Shown here: positions 1 to 4,731 of the stretch, piece after piece
Layout of the letters: every line of letters starts with the position of its first letter
How positions within the stretch are numbered: the first letter of the stretch is position 1
Source of the DNA: WYZ-LMO2 sp040514265
GTDB lineage: Archaea > Halobacteriota > Archaeoglobi > Archaeoglobales > Archaeoglobaceae
Direction: 5' to 3'
NCBI GenBank assembly: GCA_040514265.1
Contig: JBEVCD010000048.1
Span: 1 to 5,334 of the forward strand
DNA: 5,334 nt
Program-made: the position numbers and the translations under genes
Notes under the pieces: model-generated
What the model saw: the letters and a program-made list of their open reading frames with translations, nothing else
The model's database searches: none
Told to the model about the DNA's origin: nothing

Positions 1-718
1 TACCCGTTCCCGGAGGACCGTAGAGGAGAACACCTTTTGGCGGCTCTATTCCGAGGCGCTGAAATATCTCCGGGTAGCGGAGCGGAAGCTCTATAACCTC
101 TCTGACCTTCTGCAGCTCCTCCTTGAGCCCGCCTATGTCCTCGTAAGTTACGCTCGCCTTTCCGAGCCTTTCGTATCCCTTCGCCGGTCTGTCCCTGTAA
201 ACGACCCTCGTCGACTCCTCGATAACCACCGGTCCCTTCGGTTCGGTTTTAACGGCTACAAACACCACAGCCTGATTCTGGTTCATGTAGCTACCGAAAC
301 CCGAAAAAGCCGGAGCACCGACGAGTGGGACCAGGTCACCTTCGACGAGCGGCCTCTTCAGAAGCTGCTGCTTTAGATACTCGCCGACATCGACGCCGTA
401 GATGCGGAGCTCCATCTTTTTCAGCGGAGCCAGGACGACGACTCTGGCTGGCGAGTAGTCGACCTTTCTGACCTTGACGAGGTCCCCTATCCCGACCCCA
501 GCGTTCTCCCTTATGAAGCGATCGATCCTGACTATGTTCTTGCCCCAATCCCTCTTCGGAGCCCTCCAGACCTTCGCGACAGTTTTTCGCCTACCTTCAA
601 TTTCGACGATGTCGCCCGGCGATATCTGGAGCTTCATCATCGTATCCGGGTCGAGCCTGACTATCCCCCTCCCGGAGTCGCTCGGGTAGGCTTGATTTAC
701 CTTGAGCACGACCTCCAT
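1..718 (-). CDS. cdc48: Cdc48/VCP-like AAA ATPase, N-terminal part (cut by window edge)
   Basis: This is the first 239 residues of a Cdc48 (p97/VCP-like) ATPase; the rest lies beyond the left edge. The family forms cytoplasmic hexamers that unfold proteins using ATP, in archaea probably feeding the proteasome. Residues 1 to about 85 look like the double-psi barrel of the N domain (SGRGIVRLD, SPGDIVEIEG, VGIGDLVKVR), followed by the second N subdomain to about 175. The first AAA domain opens with VTYEDIGGL at 190-198, continues with ELPLRYPEIFQRLGIEPPKG, and stops inside the Walker A motif (GPPGTG) exactly at base 1. The start is an ATG at 716-718 with AGGTGA five bases upstream. It diverges from larC. 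Family membership is confident; whether both AAA domains are intact cannot be seen. Confidence 0.95.
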   Translation of the reverse strand, partial: MEVVLKVNQAYPSDSGRGIVRLDPDTMMKLQISPGDIVEIEGRRKTVAKVWRAPKRDWGKNIVRIDRFIRENAGVGIGDLVKVRKVDYSPARVVVLAPLKKMELRIYGVDVGEYLKQQLLKRPLVEGDLVPLVGAPAFSGFGSYMNQNQAVVFVAVKTEPKGPVVIEESTRVVYRDRPAKGYERLGKASVTYEDIGGLKEELQKVREVIELPLRYPEIFQRLGIEPPKGVLLYGPPGTG

Positions 719-773
719 GAGCGTCACCTGTAGTATTTTTATTTTGAGGGCAAAAAAGGGTTGTGGTGATTTG
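719..773. promoter_or_regulatory. Divergent promoter region between cdc48 and larC
   Basis: Only 55 bases separate the two divergent start codons, so both promoters must fit here or reach into the opposite gene. The AT-rich core is TATTTTTATTTT at 734-745, a possible TATA element for larC (centre near 740, start site near 766). The run of A at 752-757, read on the minus strand, could serve cdc48 and would leave its Shine-Dalgarno site inside the transcript. Shine-Dalgarno matches are AGGTGA on the minus strand (729 down to 724, five bases from the cdc48 ATG) and GGTGAT on the plus strand (765-770, three bases from the larC ATG). TATA assignments are inferred from spacing only. Confidence 0.5.
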
Positions 774-1934
774 ATGAAGGTCGCAGTATTCGACGCATTC
801 AACGGGGCGAGCGGGGACATGATAGTCTCCTCTCTCCTCGGCGTAGCGCTCAGCGAAGAGGATTTAAAGCAGATAGTCGAAACCCTGAACCTCAACGTGG
901 ATTTCGAAGTGAAGGAAGTAGAGAAAAGCGGTGTTAGGGCGAAGAGAGTGGAGGTAAGAGAAGAAGTCGTGGAGAGGAGCTTCGAAGAAGTAGTCGGTTT
1001 AATCCAGAGATCGAAAATTGATGAGGAAGTCAAGAGGGATGCGATCGGAATTTTCGGCAGACTGCACGAGACGGAGCGGAAGATTCACGGAGAATGCAAG
1101 TTCCACGAGGTGGGAAGCGACGATGCCATATTCGACGTCGTAGCGGCTGCTACTGGAATCAGGAGGCTGATTTCCAGAGGTTACGAGTTCTACGCAACTC
1201 CGGTAAGGCTTGGAAGCGGGTTCGTGGAGTTCTCCCACGGAAAGTATCCGGTCCCAACCTTCGCGACGCTCGAAATTCTGAAGGGTTCGCCTATCGAAGT
1301 CGTCTTCGGCGGCGAGGGGGAGCTGCTGACGCCGACGGCTGCAGCGATCCTCGCTCACTACTGCAGGGGGGTCGCGAGGTTTCCTCTAAGGGTTGAGGAG
1401 ATCTCTTACGGAGCCGGAAAGAGGGACTGCGACGTCCCGAACGTTTTAAGACTTATCCTCGGGGAAGCCTACTACTTCGACAGCGTTTTCGTACTCGAAA
1501 CCAGCGTAGACGACGTGAGCGGAGAGGTAGCGGGTTACGCCGTCGAGGAACTCAGAAAGCTGGAAAACGTTCTGGATGCCTGGATCGTAAGCGGATTCGG
1601 AAAGAAGTCGCGCCCGATTTTCGAAATAAAAGCTGTAGTGAAGGGAGACGCCGAGCGCGTTGCAAGCAAAATGATGCAGCTCACGGGCAGCTTAGGCGTC
1701 AGAGTTCTGCCCGTGCACCACAGAATGATAGCGCGGAGGAAGGAGGTGAGGAAGAGGGTAAGCTTGCTCGGCAGGGAGTTCGAGGTCAGGTTCAAAGCTT
1801 CCGATCCCGGGTTCGAGCACCTTAAGCCGGAGTTCGACGACGTTGCCGCTATAGCGGAGAAACTGGAAATTTCGCCAATTTTCGTGCTCAGAGAGCTCGC
1901 CAGAGCTGTCGAGCATGATAATTCCGAGCGGTAG
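774..1934 (+). CDS. larC: LarC, nickel insertion enzyme of nickel-pincer nucleotide synthesis
   Basis: LarC inserts nickel, in a CTP-dependent reaction, into pyridinium-3,5-bisthiocarboxylate mononucleotide to make the nickel-pincer cofactor of lactate racemase and related racemases. The 386-residue product has the family landmarks in order: an N-terminal FDAFNGASGDM (6-16), FHEVGSDDAIFDVV (110-123), PVPTFATLEILKG (159-171), GELLTPTAAAIL (182-193), YGAGKRDCDVPNVLRLILGE (212-231) and ETSVDDVSGEVAGY (242-255), then LTGSLGVRV (303-311). It is a single frame, unlike lactobacillar larC, which needs a programmed frameshift. I chose ATG 774 because homology begins there and GGTGAT sits just upstream; an ATG at 702 would add 24 residues lying antisense to cdc48. 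The end overlaps radB by 20 bases. No larA, larB or larE is in the window, so the client enzyme is unknown. Confidence 0.93.
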   Translation: MKVAVFDAFNGASGDMIVSSLLGVALSEEDLKQIVETLNLNVDFEVKEVEKSGVRAKRVEVREEVVERSFEEVVGLIQRSKIDEEVKRDAIGIFGRLHETERKIHGECKFHEVGSDDAIFDVVAAATGIRRLISRGYEFYATPVRLGSGFVEFSHGKYPVPTFATLEILKGSPIEVVFGGEGELLTPTAAAILAHYCRGVARFPLRVEEISYGAGKRDCDVPNVLRLILGEAYYFDSVFVLETSVDDVSGEVAGYAVEELRKLENVLDAWIVSGFGKKSRPIFEIKAVVKGDAERVASKMMQLTGSLGVRVLPVHHRMIARRKEVRKRVSLLGREFEVRFKASDPGFEHLKPEFDDVAAIAEKLEISPIFVLRELARAVEHDNSER

Positions 1935-2568
1935 CAGGTGCATAGACTCGCTGCTCGGCGGCGGAGTTGAGACCGGAACCATAACGCAGTTCTACGGGAC
2001 GAGCGGAACCGGCAAAACGACGATATGCCTCATGCTCGCAAAGAGCGCAGCGGAGTTCGCGAAGGTAGCCTTCATAGACACTGAAGGTCTTTCAGCTGCA
2101 AGGGTCAGGCAGATATTCGGCGAAGAGAGCAGGTTCGCGAACGTCTACGTCTTCGACGTCTTGGACTTCAAGCAGCAGAGCGTAGCCGTGAAGGAAGCGG
2201 AAAAGCTCTGTAGAAGCGAGAACGTGAAGCTGATAATCGTCGACAGCTTCACAGCCCTTTACAGAAGCGAGCTCGAAGACGACAAGCACGTGAAGGTTAA
2301 GAGGGAGTTGACACAGCAGCTCACCTTTTTACTCGGAATCGCCAGGAAGTACGACGTTGCGGTGGTTATAACGAACCAGATGTTTACAGATGTTAAGAGC
2401 GGCGAAGATAAGCCACTCGGCGGCACGAGCGTGGAGCACCTGTCGAAGGTCATAGTGGCACTGGAGAGAATAGGGGACAGGCGGATAGCGAGACTCGTAA
2501 AGCACCGCTGGCTGCCTGAAGGCTTGAGCTGCGAGTTCAGGATAACCGACAAGGGGATAGAGCCCTAA
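1915..2568 (+). CDS. radB: RadB, archaeal RecA-family DNA repair protein
   Basis: RadB is a euryarchaeal paralogue of the RadA recombinase. It binds DNA and ATP with weak ATPase activity and is thought to assist or regulate RadA during homologous recombination. The 217-residue protein is only the ATPase core, without the helix-hairpin-helix N-terminus of RadA, which is the family's hallmark. Walker A is GTSGTGKTT (28-36), Walker B is LIIVDS (106-111), VVITNQMF (150-157) matches the segment before the DNA-binding loop, and the tail has KHRWLPEG (196-203) and FRITDKGIEP. The ATG lies inside the end of larC (20-base overlap), with no obvious Shine-Dalgarno site, so it is probably translated by coupling to larC in one operon. 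Its TAA interlocks with the stop of the convergent pth2 gene. Confidence 0.95.
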   Translation: MIIPSGSRCIDSLLGGGVETGTITQFYGTSGTGKTTICLMLAKSAAEFAKVAFIDTEGLSAARVRQIFGEESRFANVYVFDVLDFKQQSVAVKEAEKLCRSENVKLIIVDSFTALYRSELEDDKHVKVKRELTQQLTFLLGIARKYDVAVVITNQMFTDVKSGEDKPLGGTSVEHLSKVIVALERIGDRRIARLVKHRWLPEGLSCEFRITDKGIEP

Positions 2569-2948
2569 AGGAGCGGAAGGTTCCCGGTAACGCGGTCTAT
2601 CTTCTTCGCTTCGTCCGGACCTATGACGAGAGCGGTCACTGTTCCCGGAGGAACTTCCGTCAAGCCGGCATCGACCACGACGTCGACCGGGAGGCTCATA
2701 GCCCTCGCTTTTTCCCTAAGCGAAAGCAGGTCGTCGAGGTTCCTGACCTTTAGCACGACCTTCTTCTGCCCTCCTCTAAGCCATTTCTCCCTGATTTCGG
2801 GTTTCGCTTTCAGGAATCCCAGAATAGCGGCGTGAGCAGCCTGAACGGCTAGCTTTCCGCGGGAAAGTTTTAGGTCCTCCCTGACGACTATAACCTGCTT
2901 GATCTCATCGCTCCTCTCCGCCACTTTCGTGACTCTCATTACATCCAT
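2565..2948 (-). CDS. pth2: Peptidyl-tRNA hydrolase 2 (Pth2)
   Basis: Pth2 releases tRNA from peptidyl-tRNAs that dropped off the ribosome, recycling tRNA in the cytoplasm. The family core is complete: KQVIVVREDLKLSRGKLAVQ with the catalytic-region lysine, AAHAA, GQKKVVLKV, DAGLTEVPPGTVTALVIGPD carrying the conserved aspartate and threonine, and a terminal TGNLPLL. From the ATG at 2948 the protein is 127 residues, slightly longer than the usual 115-120, because about 17 residues precede KQVIVV. Other starts are ATG 2939 and GTG 2924; a GTG at 3005 stays open but adds 19 non-conserved residues. I prefer 2948 because an AT-rich CGATAAAAG at 2974-2982 would place transcription near 2951, giving an almost leaderless message. 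The stop TAG (2565-2567) overlaps the radB stop. Confidence 0.93.
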   Translation of the reverse strand: MDVMRVTKVAERSDEIKQVIVVREDLKLSRGKLAVQAAHAAILGFLKAKPEIREKWLRGGQKKVVLKVRNLDDLLSLREKARAMSLPVDVVVDAGLTEVPPGTVTALVIGPDEAKKIDRVTGNLPLL

Positions 2949-2970
2949 AAGCGAGGATTCTTCCAGTCTC

Positions 2971-2983
2971 GGGCTTTTATCGA
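2971..2983 (-). promoter_or_regulatory. Candidate TATA element for pth2
   Basis: On the minus strand this reads CGATAAAAGCCCG. Its centre, near 2977, is about 26 bases upstream of 2951, close to the ATG at 2948, the spacing expected for a nearly leaderless archaeal gene. A second AT-rich stretch at 3007-3024 (minus strand AGATATTAGAATTAATAAA) is a rival TATA box and would give a 40-50 base leader. The sequence alone does not decide between them. Confidence 0.35.
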
Positions 2984-3034
2984 CGGGTTTTCGGGAGCTC
3001 CCCACATTTATTAATTCTAATATCTTTGTCTATA

Positions 3035-3120
3035 GGCTTCGGTGATGAGATAAGCCGTCCGCTGAACCCCAAACAAGGATCGCAGGCGACCAATCGCTTC
3101 GGCAGACAGTTTCTGACCTT
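3035..3120 (+). ncRNA. Candidate small RNA with C/D-box-like elements
   Basis: This GC-rich spacer between the small minus-strand gene and pth2 carries GTGATGA (3042-3048), a perfect archaeal C-box match, then CTGA (3062-3065) after 13 bases, close to the usual 12-base guide spacing, and a second CTGA (3113-3116). A hairpin AGGCGA-CCAA-TCGCTT (3084-3099) lies between the two CTGA boxes. An AT-rich TTTATTAAT (3007-3015) lies about 26 bases upstream of 3036, where a transcript could begin. Against this, I see no C-prime box and no convincing terminal stem, and the span exceeds typical archaeal C/D RNAs. It may be a degenerate or half C/D RNA, another structured RNA, or chance. Confidence 0.28.
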
Positions 3121-3123
3121 GCA

Positions 3124-3390
3124 TCACTCCTCTCCGAAACCATACCCTCTTAGCTCCTCCAAACTCACGGGCTTCGATTTTTCCTCCATCCACCTGCTCC
3201 CGACTTCTTTCGCCACTACTTCGTCGAATTCGCCGATGTGTATCCCCTCGTCGTTCACCCTCAGTATGCACCTCTTCGGAACGGCTATGAAGTCGACCCC
3301 TACCTTTACGATGAGGTAGTTTTCGTAGACGTCGATGCTTTCGCCGAAAGGCTTTCCGTCTTTGTAAACGAAGCGGCAGATCAGGTCCAT
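3124..3390 (-). CDS. Small beta-rich archaeal protein of unknown function
   Basis: An 88-residue soluble protein with no signal peptide or membrane segment. It has alternating short strands (DLICRFVY, ESIDVYENYLIVKV, VDFIAVPKRCILRVN, EGIHIGEF) then a helical, acidic tail (EVVAKEVGSRWMEE to GYGFGEE), suggesting a small beta-barrel with a C-terminal helix. It resembles from memory an archaeal uncharacterised beta-barrel family (possibly DUF5749), which I cannot confirm. Composition and codon use match the GC-rich housekeeping half. The ATG at 3390 has GGTGA only one base away, too close to work, while an AT-rich TTTTTTAAGATT centred near 3415 sits about 26 bases upstream, so a leaderless message is likely. 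It lies upstream of pth2 on the same strand, about 175 bases away. Function unknown. Confidence 0.75.
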   Translation of the reverse strand: MDLICRFVYKDGKPFGESIDVYENYLIVKVGVDFIAVPKRCILRVNDEGIHIGEFDEVVAKEVGSRWMEEKSKPVSLEELRGYGFGEE

Positions 3391-3407
3391 GTCACCCTGT
3401 TCGTTTG

Positions 3408-3421
3408 AATCTTAAAAAAGT
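3408..3421 (-). promoter_or_regulatory. Candidate TATA box for the small beta-rich protein gene
   Basis: The minus strand reads CTTTTTTAAGATTC. Its centre is about 26 bases from the ATG at 3390, matching the archaeal TATA-to-start distance for a leaderless transcript. Confidence 0.45.
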
Positions 3422-3441
3422 TCCTCACCGTTGTAAATTAG

Positions 3442-3726
3442 CTCAACATCTTCGACCTCAAATTGGTCAGACTTGTCCTATTCAAAAAAGGAAATTGTTG
3501 AGGAGGCTCGAGGTCGGGAGTTTGGGTTTGGAATACGGCATCAAACCTTTCGGAAAGCGTAGTTGAACTGTTTTTTCTTCGCTTAAGTAGAGGATCAGGA
3601 TTTTTCTTCTGCTCTATTACGACTAAGAATCCAATTAGAAACTGGAACTTGTTCTGCAAGCAGTTCATTATTACAATCACTTGCGTGGTTAAGTTGACAG
3701 AACTGCGAAGTGGTGAAGACTCTTAA
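3442..3726 (+). pseudogene. Multi-frame remnant, possibly of a transposase
   Basis: No intact gene fits this AT-rich stretch, but plus-strand reading gives protein-like pieces in alternating frames. LNIFDLKLVRLVLFKK (from 3442) ends near an A6 run at 3484-3489; EIVEEARGREFGFGIRHQTF continues one frame over; then VVELFFLRLS (from 3559) and ITTKNPIRNWNLFCKQF return to the first frame, ending at a TAA at 3724-3726. Two frameshifts would join them. The order of a basic segment, a VELFFLRLS-like helix and an ITTKNPI...W..FCKQF block reminds me of the N-terminal helix-turn-helix region of archaeal DDE transposases, but that is pattern memory, not a match I can verify. No start codon or insertion-sequence ends are visible. 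An 80-codon minus-strand frame (3438-3680) also spans it and looks less protein-like. Confidence 0.3.
3685..3704 (+). repeat. Left arm of imperfect 20-base inverted repeat around vapBC
   Basis: GTGGTTAAGTTGACAGAACT here matches the minus strand of 4427-4446 (GTGGTTAAGCTGACGGAGCT) at 17 of 20 bases, all differences being transitions. The arms lie about 40 bases downstream of vapC and about 20 bases upstream of the vapB TATA box. The match does not extend either way, so chance remains possible. Confidence 0.35.
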
Positions 3727-3744
3727 TTGGTTGATCAGTTGCGC

Positions 3745-4164
3745 TTAATCGGAAGGACTTGTCAAGCATTTGATTAAGTGAGATGCATCGGTATACTTGA
3801 GCTTTTCCCAGAGTTTTTGATCGGTGGTAACGAGCTCCTCATTTAGTTTTTTAGTGAGAACTAAGAAAAGAGCATCGTAAACCGTTATATCGTACTTAAC
3901 TGCCGACTCAACGGCTTCAACAAGAAAATCCTTTGACTCGTAAACCTCCGACGTGCTTATAAGTCTTTTAAGAGCTTCAGCTCTCTTTAAAGCATCTTCT
4001 CTCTTTATTCTTCCCATCCTCACGTGTTTCCATATTACATTTCCCGCCTCTGCAAAGGCTAAGTCGAGTGTGACCTTCTTCATAAGCATATACTCCTTAC
4101 ACTTCTCGTAGAACTCATCCTTGACGACTACACTAGCGTAAACGTTCGAATCAATGACCGGCAT
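3745..4164 (-). CDS. vapC: VapC-type PIN-domain toxin ribonuclease
   Basis: VapC toxins are magnesium-dependent endoribonucleases that cut RNA, often tRNA or rRNA, and stop translation until neutralised by VapB. The 139-residue protein is a single PIN domain of normal length with all four expected acidic residues: Asp5 (MPVIDSNVYA), Glu39 (LAFAEAGNVIWK), Asp97 (ITVYDALFLVL) and Asp115 (LVTTDQKLWEK). No truncation or missing key residue is seen, so it should be active. The ATG at 4164 overlaps the end of vapB by 14 bases and has GGGAGG six bases upstream (4171-4176), inside vapB, so translation is coupled to the antitoxin. GC content is well below that of the housekeeping genes to the left, consistent with acquisition by transfer. 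The RNA target cannot be told from sequence. Confidence 0.92.
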   Translation of the reverse strand: MPVIDSNVYASVVVKDEFYEKCKEYMLMKKVTLDLAFAEAGNVIWKHVRMGRIKREDALKRAEALKRLISTSEVYESKDFLVEAVESAVKYDITVYDALFLVLTKKLNEELVTTDQKLWEKLKYTDASHLIKCLTSPSD

Positions 4165-4378
4165 CCCTATCCTCCCTTATCAACTTCCAGACAGGAGCTT
4201 CGCTGACTTCCAACTCTCTGTTCATCTCCTCTATCTCTTTCAGTATTTTCTCAGCTTCTAATTGTCTGATTTTTTCCTCTATCGATTCTATCACGACTTT
4301 TTTCCAATCGATTCCAGAGTATTCCTTCATTTTCTCCTTCAATTCCTTTGGTATTCGTATACTCAAAACTTCTTGCAT
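4151..4378 (-). CDS. vapB: VapB-type antitoxin
   Basis: This is the cognate antitoxin: it binds VapC and, through an N-terminal DNA-binding fold, represses its own promoter. The N-terminus LSIRIPKELKEKMKEYSG is typical of the ribbon-helix-helix strand and first helix, followed by IDWKKVVIESIEEKIRQLEA as the second helix. A charged helical middle (KILKEIEEMNRELE) leads to a C-terminal VapC-wrapping tail (SEAPVWKLIREDRDAGH). Two ATGs compete. The one at 4387 gives 78 residues, but the TATA box centred at 4403 is only 16 bases from it. The one at 4378 gives 75 residues and lies where transcription should start, so I prefer a leaderless start there. It is first in the vapBC operon. Confidence 0.85.
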   Translation of the reverse strand: MQEVLSIRIPKELKEKMKEYSGIDWKKVVIESIEEKIRQLEAEKILKEIEEMNRELEVSEAPVWKLIREDRDAGH

Positions 4379-4379
4379 G

Positions 4380-4408
4380 GTAAACATTTTCGTTTACAAT
4401 TTATAAAC
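4380..4408 (-). promoter_or_regulatory. vapBC promoter with overlapping inverted-repeat operator
   Basis: On the minus strand a strong archaeal TATA box, TTTATAAAT, spans 4407 down to 4399, about 25 bases from the ATG at 4378. Overlapping it are inverted elements, read on the plus strand: GTAAAC (4380-4385), GTTTAC (4392-4397) and ATAAAC (4403-4408), at 11-12 base spacing, near one helical turn. The first two form a perfect 6-base inverted repeat with a 6-base spacer. A ribbon-helix-helix antitoxin bound here would cover the TATA box and start site, as expected for autorepression. The TATA box is clear; operator function is inferred. Confidence 0.6.
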
Positions 4409-4426
4409 ATTTCGTAAGCAGCAATA

Positions 4427-4446
4427 AGCTCCGTCAGCTTAACCAC
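4427..4446 (-). repeat. Right arm of imperfect inverted repeat around vapBC
   Basis: Read on the minus strand, GTGGTTAAGCTGACGGAGCT pairs with the arm at 3685-3704 (17 of 20 bases). Both arms can be read as the codons V-V-K-L-T-E-L with only synonymous differences, so they could instead be remnants of related coding sequence. Confidence 0.35.
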
Positions 4447-4731
4447 CCGAACTTTGATGCCCATGTAATAGAGTTATCGATCAACTTCCATGCAGTATCA
4501 TCGCTTGAAGCTTTGCCTTTTCAGCGTCGAACTCGAGTTCTCTTTCCTCAATCTTTACCTTTATTTTACCAATCTTCAACGCTCAGATCGAGGGCTGATC
4601 ACATCGGTGTCTACTCTGAAACCCACGTAAGTACTCGTAAATTCGGATAGTTCGTCGTAGGTTTCTCTAGCTTTTTCCTTCGTTATCTTAGCACTTTCCT
4701 TAACAACTCCAACCGGTTCGGATGGGAGCAC
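4434..4731 (-). pseudogene. Decayed coding remnant in several frames, unrecognised
   Basis: The minus strand holds consecutive protein-like pieces in different frames. From 4731 to 4576 one frame includes VVKESAKITKEKARETYDEL then SEFTSTYVGFRVDTDVIS and runs into a stop. From 4582 to 4481 another frame gives KIGKIKVKIEERELEFDAEK and stops. From about 4511 to 4434 a third gives WKLIDNSITWASKFGWLS and stops. Their charged, amphipathic character and head-to-tail order suggest one broken gene with at least two frameshifts, possibly the tail of the surface-protein pseudogene upstream or a separate gene. I do not recognise the protein. No start codon with a Shine-Dalgarno site is evident. A short ATG frame from 4469 (MGIKVRVVKLTELIAAYE) reads into the vapB promoter and is probably chance. 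Confidence 0.45.

Noticed and set aside
702..773. Upstream extension of larC to an ATG at 702
   Set aside because: The extra 24 residues are antisense to cdc48, lack family similarity, and pass through the divergent promoter; a Shine-Dalgarno site precedes ATG 774.
999..1396. Long open frames on both strands inside larC (minus 999-1358, plus 1094-1396)
   Set aside because: Arginine-rich, low-complexity translations in alternative frames of a strongly conserved GC-rich gene; treated as shadows.
3017..3271. 84-codon minus-strand frame overlapping the small gene
   Set aside because: Out of frame with the better-supported 3124-3390 gene, arginine-rich, with no recognisable fold.
3412..3477. Minus-strand DKSDQFEVEDVELIYNGEEL ending at a stop at 3412
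   Set aside because: Looks like a protein C-terminus, but it is only 21 codons, preceded at once by an in-frame TAG, and overlaps the small gene's TATA box; too short to call.
3438..3680. 80-codon minus-strand frame in the AT-rich gap
   Set aside because: Its serine, proline and glutamine-rich translation has no recognisable motif, and the opposite strand gives more protein-like pieces.
4143..4152. GTTCGAATC, resembling a tRNA T-loop or an attachment core
   Set aside because: Lies inside the conserved start of vapC (IDSNVYA), with no acceptor, D or anticodon stems around it.
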